The translations under genes were made by a program, and so were the position numbers. From Seonamhaeicola aphaedonensis (lineage in GTDB: Bacteria; Bacteroidota; Bacteroidia; Flavobacteriales; Flavobacteriaceae), in the NCBI RefSeq assembly GCF_003386195.1, contig NZ_QRDX01000002.1, forward strand, positions 279,675 to 343,674: a stretch of DNA of 64,000 bases, read 5' to 3'. Shown in pieces: positions 17,047-26,029 of the stretch. The stretch's first letter is position 1. Each line of letters opens with the position of its first letter. The notes under the pieces are model-generated. The model saw only the letters and a list, made by a program, of their open reading frames with translations. It made no database searches and was not told the origin of the DNA.

Positions 17047-17187
17047 AAACATTAAACCAGTTTTATAAAGCTTTACAGTGGTTTGTTATTAACTTTTTAT
17101 AAAATTAATAAAGGAGGTATTATAAAATGAATTTTATTCAATGTATTCCTATAATCACTTATAATTTTTAAATCTAAAAATTATAAG

Positions 17188-18075
17188 TTAAAGTAAAGTT
17201 TGTTGGTTATTATCATTTGGTATTTTTAAAGAACTGCCCAACGTTGCATTTAATTTTTTAATGAAGTATGCTGATAATAAAGGGGATTCTTTTTCAATAT
17301 TTTGGTGGATAAAAAAATCGATTTCCTTTACACCCTGTTCTTGCCAAAGTTTTAATCGATCTACCCAATCATCTAATCTACTATAATCTGTTTCATGATT
17401 GGCTCCAACGTACCTTACAAAAGCTGTTGAGTTTGTTAAACACATGTGCATTAAATCACGCCTTCCGGCAGTGTCTACTATAACATTAGAAATATTATTG
17501 TTTTCTAAAAGTTCATACAATTCATTGGCAACCAATTCATCATTATACCAGTTGGTATGTCTAAACTCTATTGCTAACGGTATTTCTTTTGGCCATTCTT
17601 CAACAAAATTTACTACCCTGTCAAAATCCTTTGGCGCAAAATTATTGTGCATTTGTAGAAATATAGTTCCTAGTTTTTCTTTTAGATTGGTTGCATTGTA
17701 TAAGTAATGTTCAACAACTTCTTTAGTTTCATTGAGTCGTTTCCAATGACTTATTTCCTGATTTAATTTTGGGAAGAACTTAAAGTTTGAAGGCGTTTTA
17801 TCATACCATTTTTCAAATTGTTCAGCTGGAAAAATACGATAAAATGTAGCATTTAACTCAATTGCATTAAATTGTCTAGAGTAATATTCTAACTCATCTT
17901 TGGTGCCTCTTGGGTAAAAACCCTTCAAGTCTGCCCTATTCCATTTTGCACAGCCAACATAGATTTCAGGAACATTGTCATCTTTAACCCTGTTAAGTAC
18001 GTCTTTAGTTTTAGGATGGTCTTTTGGTAATCTAAAATCTATATCTTGGGGATTATCTACACTTCCGAATTTCAT
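17188..18075 (-). CDS. DUF72 family protein
   Basis: The product is 295 residues with the TIM-barrel DUF72 signature: YVGCAKWNRADLKGFYPRG, the Glu/Asn segment YYSRQFNAIELNATFYRIF, FKFFPKLNQEISH, and FVRYVGANH near the end. The biochemical role of DUF72 proteins is not established. It is cytoplasmic, with no signal peptide. It stands alone on the minus strand upstream of the leu operon, with about 220 bases between, so probably has its own promoter. Confidence 0.8.
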   Translation of the reverse strand: MKFGSVDNPQDIDFRLPKDHPKTKDVLNRVKDDNVPEIYVGCAKWNRADLKGFYPRGTKDELEYYSRQFNAIELNATFYRIFPAEQFEKWYDKTPSNFKFFPKLNQEISHWKRLNETKEVVEHYLYNATNLKEKLGTIFLQMHNNFAPKDFDRVVNFVEEWPKEIPLAIEFRHTNWYNDELVANELYELLENNNISNVIVDTAGRRDLMHMCLTNSTAFVRYVGANHETDYSRLDDWVDRLKLWQEQGVKEIDFFIHQNIEKESPLLSAYFIKKLNATLGSSLKIPNDNNQQTLL

Positions 18076-18246
18076 AGTTTGGCTTTCTTCAAAAGTAATA
18101 ATTTCAGTCTTTTAAAAAAATCATAAAGCTTAACCAACTGAAAGTAAACATGTTATTTAAAATTGTTGATAACCTCGTTAAAAACTATGTAAACACTACC
18201 GTTTTTCATTTTATTTATTCTCTACTTTTATTAAAACCCAATAGTT

Positions 18247-18663
18247 ATGAACCCGAGACAAACCAACCTAAAGGATATTCGTCCTGAGATTTATTCTACA
18301 ACTATTAATAACAATATGAGTGATGATGAGCGTTTTCAAAATCAGGTATTAAGACCAGTTATAAAGCTTCAAAACGATTTGTTAATTGCTGTGTTCAAAA
18401 ATTATATTGTGAAGCATAAATCGGTTTTTTATGATTTAACAATAGATAAACGCATTGATTATATTGAAAACGCGATTCATAAGGATATGAAATTCCGAAA
18501 TTCTATGAAAGGCATGGTTATAGGATTATTTACTGTTGAGGAATACACTCTGTATATTCAGAATTCATCTGCCTTAAATAAACGCATGATGAACTTGGTT
18601 AAAGAACGTTTATTAAGTCAAATTCAATTATTTGAAAGACCGGAGTTGTTGGCGGCTGTGTAG
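18247..18663 (+). CDS. Conserved small protein of unknown function
   Basis: The 138-residue product is soluble, mostly helical and without signal peptide: NQVLRPVIKLQNDLLIAVFKNY, then RIDYIENAIHKDMKFRNSMKGMVIGLFT, then a hydrophobic/basic helix to the end. Similar short proteins are common in flavobacteria and sometimes carry unsupported enzyme names; I see no glyoxalase or other catalytic motif. It is transcribed alone, divergent from the DUF72 gene, and its stop runs into a palindromic repeat. Confidence 0.55.
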   Translation: MNPRQTNLKDIRPEIYSTTINNNMSDDERFQNQVLRPVIKLQNDLLIAVFKNYIVKHKSVFYDLTIDKRIDYIENAIHKDMKFRNSMKGMVIGLFTVEEYTLYIQNSSALNKRMMNLVKERLLSQIQLFERPELLAAV

Positions 18664-18666
18664 TGC

Positions 18667-18754
18667 CATTACAAACGCAGTGAAGCAATCTGTTATTTTT
18701 CAATTTAAAAGATTGCTTCGGTCATCGCGAAAGCTATCTGGTTTCCTTGTAATG
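18667..18754. repeat. Long palindromic intergenic repeat
   Basis: CATTACAA (18667-18674) pairs with TTGTAATG (18747-18754). Inside, GAAGCAATCT (18682-18691) pairs with AGATTGCTTC (18710-18719). The 88-base unit fills the space between two convergent genes and begins 4 bases after a stop codon. Its sequence resembles the CATTGCGA...GAAGCAATCT element dispersed in many Bacteroidota genomes. It may double as a terminator. Confidence 0.7.
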
Positions 18755-18757
18755 AAG

Positions 18758-19483
18758 TTAGTCTATGATTGACACCCCATTCAAATCTGTAGTTAAGACA
18801 TCGCTCATGTATTCGAAAAACGGCCGCACTGCCTTAAAGGAAGCGTTTACATCGTCTAAAAAATCAGTTGAAAGTACCTGTTTATCGGTATATTTTTTAA
18901 TAAAAATATATTGCTTTTTCTTAATTAAATCTATGGCTTTGTGTTCTTTACTGAATCCTTTTGGAGCTGTCTTTACTTCATCACCAACAAAAGTATTTCC
19001 CCATACTCTATTGAAATCTTCATTAGCCAAAATGTCACGGATTTCTTCATCGTCCATTTCAAACTCCTTCCTAATGCGTAATAAATCAGCAGGATTAGGT
19101 TCCCAAAACCCTGTGGCAATAAAACTTTCATCATTTGGTTGAATGTGCAAATAGTATCCGCCTCTTAATTTAGGTTTGGTTCTATGGAAAGATCCACCAA
19201 AATGGGTTTTATATGGTAATTTATTCTTAGAAAAACGAACATCTCTGTAAATACGAAACATTTTCATTTTATCGATTTCGTCGTGCATATTCAAGTTTTC
19301 AAAAATGGAATTGTAAACGCCCTTTACCTCGGCTTCAATAGCTTTGAATTCCTTTTTATGTTCGTTAAACCAGTCTCGATTGTTGTTTTTTTCTAATTTT
19401 TTAAAGAAATCTAAAGCAGCTTTTGGTACAGAAACACTCATTTTATGTTTGTTTATTTTTTGAGAATTAATAGTCTTTGGCAA
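18758..19483 (-). CDS. DUF2461 family protein
   Basis: The family signature is clear: FFKKLEKNNNRDWFNEHKKEF, MKMFRIYRDVRFSKNKLPYKTHFGG, and GGYYLHIQPNDESFIATGFW, where the last part is a jelly-roll-like core. No enzymatic role is established. The first 14 codons (MPKTINSQKINKHK) look like an over-extension; MSVSVPKAALDFF, starting at 19441, is the more likely N-terminus. The gene ends 4 bases from the palindromic repeat. Confidence 0.75.
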   Translation of the reverse strand: MPKTINSQKINKHKMSVSVPKAALDFFKKLEKNNNRDWFNEHKKEFKAIEAEVKGVYNSIFENLNMHDEIDKMKMFRIYRDVRFSKNKLPYKTHFGGSFHRTKPKLRGGYYLHIQPNDESFIATGFWEPNPADLLRIRKEFEMDDEEIRDILANEDFNRVWGNTFVGDEVKTAPKGFSKEHKAIDLIKKKQYIFIKKYTDKQVLSTDFLDDVNASFKAVRPFFEYMSDVLTTDLNGVSIID

Positions 19484-19509
19484 AACCGAAAATTACAAAA
19501 AGTAAGGAT

Positions 19510-20289
19510 TTATTCAAACTCTACACCATTAAGAATTAATCCAGATGCTGGGGCTATATATTCCATCTTAACAAAAACATCAGGTTGCAAACTATGTTTA
19601 ATGTCTTCTAATGAAAGTTTGCCTTTTCCTAAATCAATCAAAGTTCCCATCATTAAACGTATTTGATTACGCATAAAACCTTTGCCTTTAACCCTTAACA
19701 AATACGTTTTGTCAGGAAAGTAATTAGCACTGTATAAATTGTTTTCAACCAGTTCACATAATTCAATGTCTCGATAGTATACACCTTTATGTGTTGGTTT
19801 GAAACAATAGGATTTAAAATAATGTGTTCCTTCAAACAATTTAGCACCTTGCTTCATCAAATCGATATTTAAGTCATCTAAAATAGTAGTCATGATGGGC
19901 GCACAAAACGGATGGCATTTTTTGCCATAAGTAAACAAATAAATGTATTCCTTTGTTTTAGGGTGATTAATAATATTGAATTTAGAGTCCACTTCCTTTA
20001 TTGATAAAGCTCTAATATCTTGAGGAAGATTATAATTAAACAACTCTAAAAAGGTTTCTAAATCTTCTATGGGCTCATTTAAAAACAACTCAAAAGCAGC
20101 ACATTCTGCTGATACCATTGCATCAGTTCTTCCTGAGCTTAAGCTTTTAAAAGGCTTTCCTTCTAATATAAAATTCAAAGTTCGGTCAACCATTAAATGT
20201 AGTGTTTTAACATTGGGTTGTTTTTGCCAACCGTGAAACCGGTATCCTAAATATTGAATTGTAATAACATAAAAATACTTTTTCATCAT
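19510..20289 (-). CDS. TruA-family tRNA pseudouridine synthase, divergent
   Basis: The 259-residue protein has the TruA layout: YLGYRFHGWQKQ near the start, and the catalytic loop SGRTDAMVSAE with the nucleophile Asp56. Further on are HYFKSYCFKPTHKG and FMRNQIRLMMGTLIDLG, which matches the conserved C-terminal helix. TruA normally has GRTDAGVHA; here Gly becomes Met and His becomes Ser. The protein is probably active, but it may be a second TruA-like enzyme rather than the one that modifies positions 38-40. No paralogue is in the window to compare. The gene stands alone between the DUF2461 gene and a divergent gene. Confidence 0.75.
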   Translation of the reverse strand: MMKKYFYVITIQYLGYRFHGWQKQPNVKTLHLMVDRTLNFILEGKPFKSLSSGRTDAMVSAECAAFELFLNEPIEDLETFLELFNYNLPQDIRALSIKEVDSKFNIINHPKTKEYIYLFTYGKKCHPFCAPIMTTILDDLNIDLMKQGAKLFEGTHYFKSYCFKPTHKGVYYRDIELCELVENNLYSANYFPDKTYLLRVKGKGFMRNQIRLMMGTLIDLGKGKLSLEDIKHSLQPDVFVKMEYIAPASGLILNGVEFE

Positions 20290-20386
20290 GTGCTTTTAAC
20301 GTCTTGAAAAATACACTGTTTTACTAATTGTAGCAAAAAATTTATAAATTAGTAGTACTAAATAATCAACTAAAAAATCAATATCT

Positions 20387-20806
20387 ATGTCAGATTCTGT
20401 AGCAAACAGACCCCCCATTACGTTTTGGATTGTAAGTGTTATTGCTCTACTTTGGAATGGCATGGGTGTTAAAGCTTATTTGCAACAAGCCTATAACACT
20501 GAAGCATACCAGAAAATGTACACTGCAGAACAACTTGAAATTGCAGCCAACATGCCTGCATGGGTTACAGCACTTTTTGCTATTGCGGTTTTTGGAGGTT
20601 CTATAGCGTCCATTGGTCTTTTGCTACGAAAAAAATGGGCCACTAAACTTTGGTTATTATCGCTAATAGCTGTTATAAGCCAAATGGCTTACATTTTAAT
20701 TAATGTTTATGCCTCAAGTATTGGAATGACCATTATGATAATTGTTTTGGCAATATTCTTTTATTGGTTTTCAAGAATGTCTAGTTCAGAAGGATGGCTT
20801 AAATAA
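20387..20806 (+). CDS. Four-helix membrane protein of unknown function
   Basis: The product is 139 residues with membrane segments at about 12-28, 55-77, 84-105 and 110-128, ending in a positively charged tail. The middle reads MPAWVTALFAIAVFGGSIAS, then LLLRKKWATKLWLLSL. Such proteins are widespread in flavobacteria and are sometimes labelled sugar transporters without evidence. No transporter motif is seen. Transcribed alone, convergent with the end of the his operon. Confidence 0.6.
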   Translation: MSDSVANRPPITFWIVSVIALLWNGMGVKAYLQQAYNTEAYQKMYTAEQLEIAANMPAWVTALFAIAVFGGSIASIGLLLRKKWATKLWLLSLIAVISQMAYILINVYASSIGMTIMIIVLAIFFYWFSRMSSSEGWLK

Positions 20807-20861
20807 GTCAAATCGCAATTAATTTAGCAGGCATTAGTTATGATCAGTTAAAACTTATTTT

Positions 20862-21455
20862 TTATTTATGACGCCTCTTTAATTCTGCTTCAATGTCCTT
20901 TAATGTAAAACCTTTTGCTTGAAGTAACATTAGGTAGTGGAATAATAAATCTGCTGATTCATATAAGAATAACTCATCATTATTGTCCATTGCTTCAATA
21001 ACGGTTTCAACAGCTTCCTCCCCTACTTTTTGAGCTACTTTGTTGATTCCTTTTGAGAATAAACTGGCAACATAAGATTTGGCTGTGTCTTTATTGGCAA
21101 TACGTTCTGCAATCACATCCTCTAAAGCAGAAAAGAAACCGAAGTTTGATGCATTATCTTCACCCCAGCAATTACCTGTACCTTTATGACATGTTGGACC
21201 TATAGGATTTACTTGAATTAATAAGGTATCCGCATCACAATCATTTTTGATAGCAACTAAATTCAAAAAATTTCCACTTTCCTCACCTTTAGTCCATAAA
21301 CGCTGCTTACTTCTACTAAAAAAAGTTACTTTTTTAGTGTTAATTGTTTTTTGATAAGCCTCTTCATTCATATAACCTAACATCAATACATTTTTTGTTG
21401 TAGCATCTTGAATGATAGCTGGTATTAGTCCGTTTGAATCGTATTTTATTTTCAT
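20862..21455 (-). CDS. hisIE: Phosphoribosyl-AMP cyclohydrolase/phosphoribosyl-ATP pyrophosphatase
   Basis: This bifunctional enzyme performs steps 2 and 3 of histidine synthesis. The HisI half (about 1-105) has FFSRSKQRLWTKGEESGNFL and the zinc/metal ligands in NDCDADTLL and GPTCHKGTGNCW. The HisE half (about 110-197) has the pyrophosphatase helix KVGEEAVETVIEAM and DLLFHYLMLL. The 197 residues are the usual fused length. It is the last gene of the his operon, 59 bases after hisF. Confidence 0.95.
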   Translation of the reverse strand: MKIKYDSNGLIPAIIQDATTKNVLMLGYMNEEAYQKTINTKKVTFFSRSKQRLWTKGEESGNFLNLVAIKNDCDADTLLIQVNPIGPTCHKGTGNCWGEDNASNFGFFSALEDVIAERIANKDTAKSYVASLFSKGINKVAQKVGEEAVETVIEAMDNNDELFLYESADLLFHYLMLLQAKGFTLKDIEAELKRRHK

Positions 21456-21476
21456 TTTATTTTAAGTTAAAATAGA

Positions 21477-21510
21477 TCACACTTTGATTGTAATAAGTGT
21501 AACAGTGTGA
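21477..21510. repeat. Inverted repeat between hisF and hisIE
   Basis: TCACACT (21477-21483) pairs with AGTGTGA (21504-21510). Alternatively ACACTT (21479-21484) pairs with AAGTGT (21495-21500). It occupies most of the 59-base gap and resembles the ACACT...AGTGT element between hisD and hisC. Confidence 0.6.
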
Positions 21511-21514
21511 AAAA

Positions 21515-22270
21515 TTAAATTCGAACCTCAATTCCGTTGTCTTTTAATTTTGTCTTTAAATAAGGAATAGGAATTTCACCAAAGTGAAAAACACTTGCCG
21601 CTAAAGCTGCATCCGATTTTCCTTCCGTAAAGGTATCAATAAAATGCTGAACATTTCCTGCTCCACCAGAAGCTATGATGGGAATGTTCAATTCTTCAGA
21701 TAATCTTGCTAAGGCTTTATTAGCAAAACCGCCCTTAGTGCCGTCGTGATTCATTGAAGTAAATAAAATCTCTCCAGCACCTCTCTGCTCTACTTCTTTT
21801 GCCCATTCAAATAAATCTATTTCGGTTGGTATGGTTCCTCCAGCTAAATGTACTTTCCATGTACCATCAATTTCTTTGGCATCAATAGCAACAACAACAC
21901 ATTGGCTACCAAATTTGTCTGCTAATTCATTTACTAATTCAGGACGTTTTACCGCCGAAGAATTAATAGATACTTTATCTGCTCCGTTTTTCAAAAGCGC
22001 ATCAACATGTTCAACAGAAGATATACCACCGCCTACAGTAAATGGAATATTTACCTGTTCTGCCACATGCAATACCATTTCTAAAGTGGTTGCACGTGCT
22101 TCAAGTGTTGCGGTTATATCTAAAAAGACTAACTCATCTGCTCCATAATCGGCATATTGTTTTGCCAATTCTACAGGATCTCCAGCATCACGCAAATCCA
22201 CAAAATTTACACCCTTTACGGTGCGACCGTTTTTAATATCCAAACAAGGAATAATTCTTTTTGTTAGCAT
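21515..22270 (-). CDS. hisF: Imidazole glycerol phosphate synthase, cyclase subunit
   Basis: HisF uses ammonia from HisH and PRFAR to make imidazole glycerol phosphate and AICAR. The 251-residue TIM barrel starts [20 protein letters not shown], with catalytic Asp11. It has [22 protein letters not shown], the second catalytic Asp in [12 protein letters not shown], and IIASGGAGN. It follows hisA with a 64-base gap holding an inverted repeat. Confidence 0.97.
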   Translation of the reverse strand: MLTKRIIPCLDIKNGRTVKGVNFVDLRDAGDPVELAKQYADYGADELVFLDITATLEARATTLEMVLHVAEQVNIPFTVGGGISSVEHVDALLKNGADKVSINSSAVKRPELVNELADKFGSQCVVVAIDAKEIDGTWKVHLAGGTIPTEIDLFEWAKEVEQRGAGEILFTSMNHDGTKGGFANKALARLSEELNIPIIASGGAGNVQHFIDTFTEGKSDAALAASVFHFGEIPIPYLKTKLKDNGIEVRI

Positions 22271-22275
22271 ATTTT

Positions 22276-22335
22276 AGCTTTTGGCTTTTGGCTTTTAGCT
22301 ATTAGCAAAAAACTAACAGCTAAAGGCTAATAGCT
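22276..22335. repeat. Repeat cluster between hisA and hisF
   Basis: AGCTATTAGC (22297-22306) and GCTAATAGCT (22326-22335) form a perfect 10-bp inverted repeat. The second arm overlaps the first base of the hisA stop codon region. Next to it are tandem GCTTTTG/GCTTTTA units (about 22277-22297). The element almost fills the 64-base gap. Confidence 0.65.
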
Positions 22336-23060
22336 TATTTTTCAATTATATAATCTTCCAATTGCTTTAAACTAATTTTATTCTCGTAAATAGCCTTTCC
22401 AATGATAGTACCTTCACAACCTAGTTCTGCTAATTTTGGTAATTCATCAAACTTTGAGATGCCTCCAGATGCAATCAATTTTATACCTTCTAATTCATTT
22501 AGCATTTTTTTATATAAATCAAATGAAGGACCTTCAAGCATGCCATCTTTGGCAATATCCGTACAGATGACATAGGACACACCTTTGCTCATATAATTAT
22601 TTACGAATGGTATTAACTCTTCATCAGATTCTTCTAGCCATCCACTAATCGCTATTTTTTCATTATTAGCATCTGCTCCCAAAATGATTTTATCACTTCC
22701 GAATTTCGACAACCAGCTTTCAAAAACATCTGGTTTCTTAACAGCGATACTACCACCTGTAATTTGGCCAGCACCAGACTCAAAAGCGATTCTCAAATCT
22801 TCATCGGTTTTTAAACCACCTCCAAAATCGATTTTTAAATTGGTTTTAGTTGCAATTTGTTCAAGTACTTTGTGATTTACAATATGACTGGCCTTAGCAC
22901 CATCTAAATCGACCAAATGCAAATATTCCATACCGTGGTCTTCGTATTGCTTAGCAATTTCTAATGGATTCTCATTATACACCTTCTTTGTGTTATAGTC
23001 TCCTTTGGATAACCTAACACACTTACCTTCAATTATATCAATAGCTGGGATTATTCGCAT
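22335..23060 (-). CDS. hisA: ProFAR isomerase (HisA)
   Basis: HisA isomerises ProFAR to PRFAR. The 241-residue barrel begins [20 protein letters not shown], with catalytic Asp8. [22 protein letters not shown], the second catalytic Asp in [14 protein letters not shown], and LIASGGIS are all present. The gene starts 2 bases after the hisH stop, so the HisH-HisA junction is tight and probably translationally coupled. Confidence 0.97.
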   Translation of the reverse strand: MRIIPAIDIIEGKCVRLSKGDYNTKKVYNENPLEIAKQYEDHGMEYLHLVDLDGAKASHIVNHKVLEQIATKTNLKIDFGGGLKTDEDLRIAFESGAGQITGGSIAVKKPDVFESWLSKFGSDKIILGADANNEKIAISGWLEESDEELIPFVNNYMSKGVSYVICTDIAKDGMLEGPSFDLYKKMLNELEGIKLIASGGISKFDELPKLAELGCEGTIIGKAIYENKISLKQLEDYIIEK

Positions 23061-23061
23061 T

Positions 23062-23700
23062 TTATAATTCTAAAAAGTTCTGTAATATTTTAGCACCTTC
23101 ATTTCCACTTTTTTCAGGGTGGAATTGTGTGCCATAGAAGTTTTCATGTCGTAATGCCGATGCATAATTGATTTCATAATCAGTAGCTGCAATAGTTTCA
23201 TCGCAGTGTTCTGCGTAATAACTATGCACTAAATACATATATTCGTTCTCTTTAATGTCTTTGAACAAATCAGATTTCAAATCCTTAATGACATTCCAGC
23301 CCATTTGTGGCACCTTAACATCCTTTGAAAAGCGTTTAACATTAGTTTGAAAAATCCCTAAACCGTCAGTATTACCTTCCTCGGTATGTAAGCACATGAG
23401 TTGCATTCCTAAACAAATACCTAACACTGGTTGTTTTAGCGTAGGTATCAATTTATCTAAGCCACTCGCTTTAAGCATAGCCATTGCTGAACTTGCCTCA
23501 CCTACCCCAGGAAAAATCACCTTATCTGCTGCCTTTATTTCTTCTGGATTTTTTGACAAGACCGCTTCATATCCCAAGCGATTAAAGGCAAATTGAATAC
23601 TTTTTATATTTCCTGCACCGTAATCTATAATTACAACAGAAGCCCCTCCTAGCCTCCCCGAAGGGGAGGAATCCTTACTCGAATCTACAAACTCAGTCAT
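23062..23700 (-). CDS. hisH: Imidazole glycerol phosphate synthase, glutaminase subunit, with repeat-encoded N-terminal extension
   Basis: HisH hydrolyses glutamine and feeds ammonia to HisF. The class I glutaminase triad is visible: Cys in [11 protein letters not shown], and His and Glu in [11 protein letters not shown]. HisH normally starts almost directly with VIIDYGAGN. Here about 20 extra residues ([20 protein letters not shown]) precede it. They are encoded largely by a CCTCCCC-TTC-GGGGAGG palindrome (23641-23674). No in-frame ATG, GTG or TTG lies between the ATG at 23700 and the conserved core, so the extension is probably translated. It lies between two opposite copies of the same repeat family. 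Confidence 0.93.
   Translation of the reverse strand: MTEFVDSSKDSSPSGRLGGASVVIIDYGAGNIKSIQFAFNRLGYEAVLSKNPEEIKAADKVIFPGVGEASSAMAMLKASGLDKLIPTLKQPVLGICLGMQLMCLHTEEGNTDGLGIFQTNVKRFSKDVKVPQMGWNVIKDLKSDLFKDIKENEYMYLVHSYYAEHCDETIAATDYEINYASALRHENFYGTQFHPEKSGNEGAKILQNFLEL
23641..23674 (-). repeat. C-rich palindromic repeat inside the hisH coding start
   Basis: Read on the minus strand, the unit is GGATTCCTCCCC-TTC-GGGGAGG followed by CTAGGAGGGGCTT. It shares its order (stem, TAG/TTAG, G-run, GGCTT) with the element at 23732-23761, in opposite orientation. It encodes residues of the HisH N-terminal extension. Confidence 0.8.
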
Positions 23701-23731
23701 ACTTTTATTTCATCATTTTTCACATCCCTGT

Positions 23732-23761
23732 AATTCCCCCTTCGGGGGTTAGGGGGCTTTT
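23732..23761 (+). repeat. C-rich palindromic repeat between hisB and hisH
   Basis: The unit reads AATTCCCCC-TTC-GGGGG, then TTAGGGGGCTTTT, with a CCCCC/GGGGG stem and an alternative CCCCC/GGGGG partner downstream. It is the opposite-strand sibling of the repeat in the hisH start, and it touches the hisB stop codon. As a G+C-rich hairpin it could reduce read-through from hisB into hisH. Confidence 0.8.
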
Positions 23762-24896
23762 ATAACATTCCTTTTGTACTAGGTAGAAACATTTTATTAG
23801 CATCACGCTTCACAGCCATTTTCATGGCTTTAGCAAAGGCCTTGAAAATACCTTCAATTTTATGGTGTTCATTTACACCTTCTGCTTTGATGTTTAAATT
23901 ACATTTGGCGCCATCAGTAAACGATTTAAATAGGTGGAAAAACATTTCTGTTGGCATATCCCCTATTTTTTCTCGCTTAAATTCTGCGTCCCATTCTAAC
24001 CAATTTCTTCCTCCAAAATCAACGGCTACTTGCGCTAAACAATCATCCATTGGCAGGCAGAACCCATAGCGTTCGACACCTAATTTATTGCCTAATGCTT
24101 TGTTGAAAACTTCTCCTAAAGCAATCATGGTATCCTCAATAGTGTGGTGTTCATCAACTTCTAAATCACCATTTACTTTTATGGTTAAATCCATGGCACC
24201 GTGACGCCCAATTTGATCTAACATATGGTCAAAAAATGACAACCCTGTATCTATATTATTTTCACCAGAACCATCCAAATTTAATTTTATATATATCTGA
24301 GTTTCATTGGTGTTACGTGTAATTTCTTCAACTCTATCTTCAAGTTTTAAAAACTCATAAATTTCTTTCCAGTCTGTACTAGTTAATGCGATACAATCCT
24401 GTATTTCTTTTATAGAACCCTCAATTTCATCAGCTCCCAGCTTAGGGTTTTCTGAAAGATATATGCCTTTTGCCCCTAAGTTTTTAGCTAGTTCCATATC
24501 GGTTATTCTATCTCCTAACACAAATGAATTTGCTAAATCATAGTCTTCGGAAAAGTATTGAGTTAACAAGCCAGTTCTAGGTTTACGTGTATCGGCATTT
24601 TCATTAGGAAAAGTTTTATCAATATGGATAGCAGTAAACTCTACACCTTCTTTTTTAAACGCCTCAATAATTTTATTTTGAGCTGGCCAAAAGGTATCTT
24701 CTGGAAAGGATTCTGTCCCTAAGCCATCCTGATTGGTGACCATTACCAGTTCATAATCTAATTCGCTAGCAATTTTTGCCATGTACTGAAACACTTTAGG
24801 GTAAAACTCTAATTTTTCCAAACTATCTAATTGGCAATCTACTGGCGGTTCTAATACCAAGGTGCCGTCTCTGTCTATAAACAATACTTTTTTCAT
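23760..24896 (-). CDS. hisB: Bifunctional histidinol-phosphatase/imidazoleglycerol-phosphate dehydratase
   Basis: The N-terminal HAD phosphatase domain (about 1-165) shows [23 protein letters not shown] and [17 protein letters not shown]. The C-terminal IGPD domain (about 190-378) shows the manganese-binding [13 protein letters not shown] and [17 protein letters not shown], plus [14 protein letters not shown]. The fused protein performs steps 6 and 8 of the pathway. The 378 residues are close to the 355 of the enterobacterial fusion. It overlaps hisC by 4 bases. Confidence 0.96.
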   Translation of the reverse strand: MKKVLFIDRDGTLVLEPPVDCQLDSLEKLEFYPKVFQYMAKIASELDYELVMVTNQDGLGTESFPEDTFWPAQNKIIEAFKKEGVEFTAIHIDKTFPNENADTRKPRTGLLTQYFSEDYDLANSFVLGDRITDMELAKNLGAKGIYLSENPKLGADEIEGSIKEIQDCIALTSTDWKEIYEFLKLEDRVEEITRNTNETQIYIKLNLDGSGENNIDTGLSFFDHMLDQIGRHGAMDLTIKVNGDLEVDEHHTIEDTMIALGEVFNKALGNKLGVERYGFCLPMDDCLAQVAVDFGGRNWLEWDAEFKREKIGDMPTEMFFHLFKSFTDGAKCNLNIKAEGVNEHHKIEGIFKAFAKAMKMAVKRDANKMFLPSTKGML

Positions 24897-25930
24897 GATA
24901 TAGAATTTAAAGCATCTATTAGTATACTACTCTCCTCAGGTGTTCCAACTGTAAAACGCAAACAGTTTTCACAACCTGGCTGTGTGGTTCTATTTCTTAT
25001 GACGATACCCTTTTCAATAAGCTGATTATAGCGCATGGTAGCATTATCAACTTTAGCTAAAATAAAATTAGCATCTGAAGGATATATTTTCGATACAAAA
25101 GAAACTGCTTTAAGTTTATTAACCAAATTATCCCTTTCCTTTAAAATGAATTGTACCTGACTTTTGATTAATTCGTGATTTTTAAGTTGTTCTATAGCCC
25201 GTTGTTGCGTCAACTCATTCACATTATAAGGCGGTTTAATATTATTTAAAACCGAAATAATTTCTTTTGAAGCATAGCAAATCCCCAATCGAATACCAGC
25301 CATTCCATACGCTTTAGACAAAGTTTGGGTGACGATTAAATTAGGAAACTCATCTAACCTTTCAATCCAGCTTGGAATATCAGAAAAGTCTATATAAGCC
25401 TCATCAATAACCACAACACCATTAAACTCTTTTAGTAATCTTTCAATAGATTCTTGAGAAAAACTATTACCTGTTGGATTGTTTGGTGAGCACAAAAACA
25501 AAAGTTTGCTATTTTCATCTGCTATACCCAAAATCTTATCGACATGTGGTTGAAAATCATCAGATAATTGGACCTCTTTTATGTCAATTGCATTAATATT
25601 AGCCAATACACTGTACATGCCATAGGTTGGCGGCAAAGTGATAATATTATCTATATTTGGTTCACAAAATGCTCTAAAAATTAAATCTAGAACTTCATCA
25701 CTTCCATTACCCAACAAAATATTCTCTACAGGAATTCCTTTTAAATTCGAAAGTAAATCTTTTACTGTTCTTTGTTGGGGGTCTGGATAACGATTTACAC
25801 CATTCTCATAAGGATTCTCATTAGCATCTAAAAACACCATGTTATCCGTTGTACCCTTGAACTCATCTCTAGCCGAAGAGTAAGGTTTCAGTGCCTTTAT
25901 ACTGGGTCTTATTAAATCTAAAATACTCAT
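24893..25930 (-). CDS. hisC: Histidinol-phosphate aminotransferase
   Basis: This PLP enzyme moves the amino group from glutamate to imidazole acetol phosphate. The 345 residues show [12 protein letters not shown] near the start, [29 protein letters not shown] and [10 protein letters not shown]. The PLP lysine is in [16 protein letters not shown], and [17 protein letters not shown] lies near the end. Its stop overlaps the hisB start in ATGA. Confidence 0.97.
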   Translation of the reverse strand: MSILDLIRPSIKALKPYSSARDEFKGTTDNMVFLDANENPYENGVNRYPDPQQRTVKDLLSNLKGIPVENILLGNGSDEVLDLIFRAFCEPNIDNIITLPPTYGMYSVLANINAIDIKEVQLSDDFQPHVDKILGIADENSKLLFLCSPNNPTGNSFSQESIERLLKEFNGVVVIDEAYIDFSDIPSWIERLDEFPNLIVTQTLSKAYGMAGIRLGICYASKEIISVLNNIKPPYNVNELTQQRAIEQLKNHELIKSQVQFILKERDNLVNKLKAVSFVSKIYPSDANFILAKVDNATMRYNQLIEKGIVIRNRTTQPGCENCLRFTVGTPEESSILIDALNSIS

Positions 25931-25939
25931 TGTACTCTC

Positions 25940-26021
25940 ACACTGAATTCATTTCAGTGTCTTATTAGTTTTGAGATGCTGAAACAACACTTCGATTGCG
26001 CTCAGTGTAACAGTTCAGCAT
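25940..26021. repeat. Two inverted repeats between hisD and hisC
   Basis: ACACTGAA (25940-25947) pairs with TTCAGTGT (25953-25960). ATGCTGAA (25976-25983) pairs with TTCAGCAT (26014-26021), and inside the latter ACACT pairs with AGTGT. The core ACTTCGATTGCGCTCAGTGT resembles a repeat common in flavobacterial genomes. It fills nearly all of the 99-base gap. Confidence 0.7.
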
Positions 26022-26029
26022 GAAAAATA

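Noticed and set aside
17097-17141. Possible leucine leader peptide before leuC (frame ending Pro-Pro-Leu-Leu-Ile-Leu)
   Set aside because: It would need a TTG start, lies upstream of the best leu promoter box (17039-17046), and shows no antiterminator pairing. AT-rich DNA gives Leu/Ile runs by chance.
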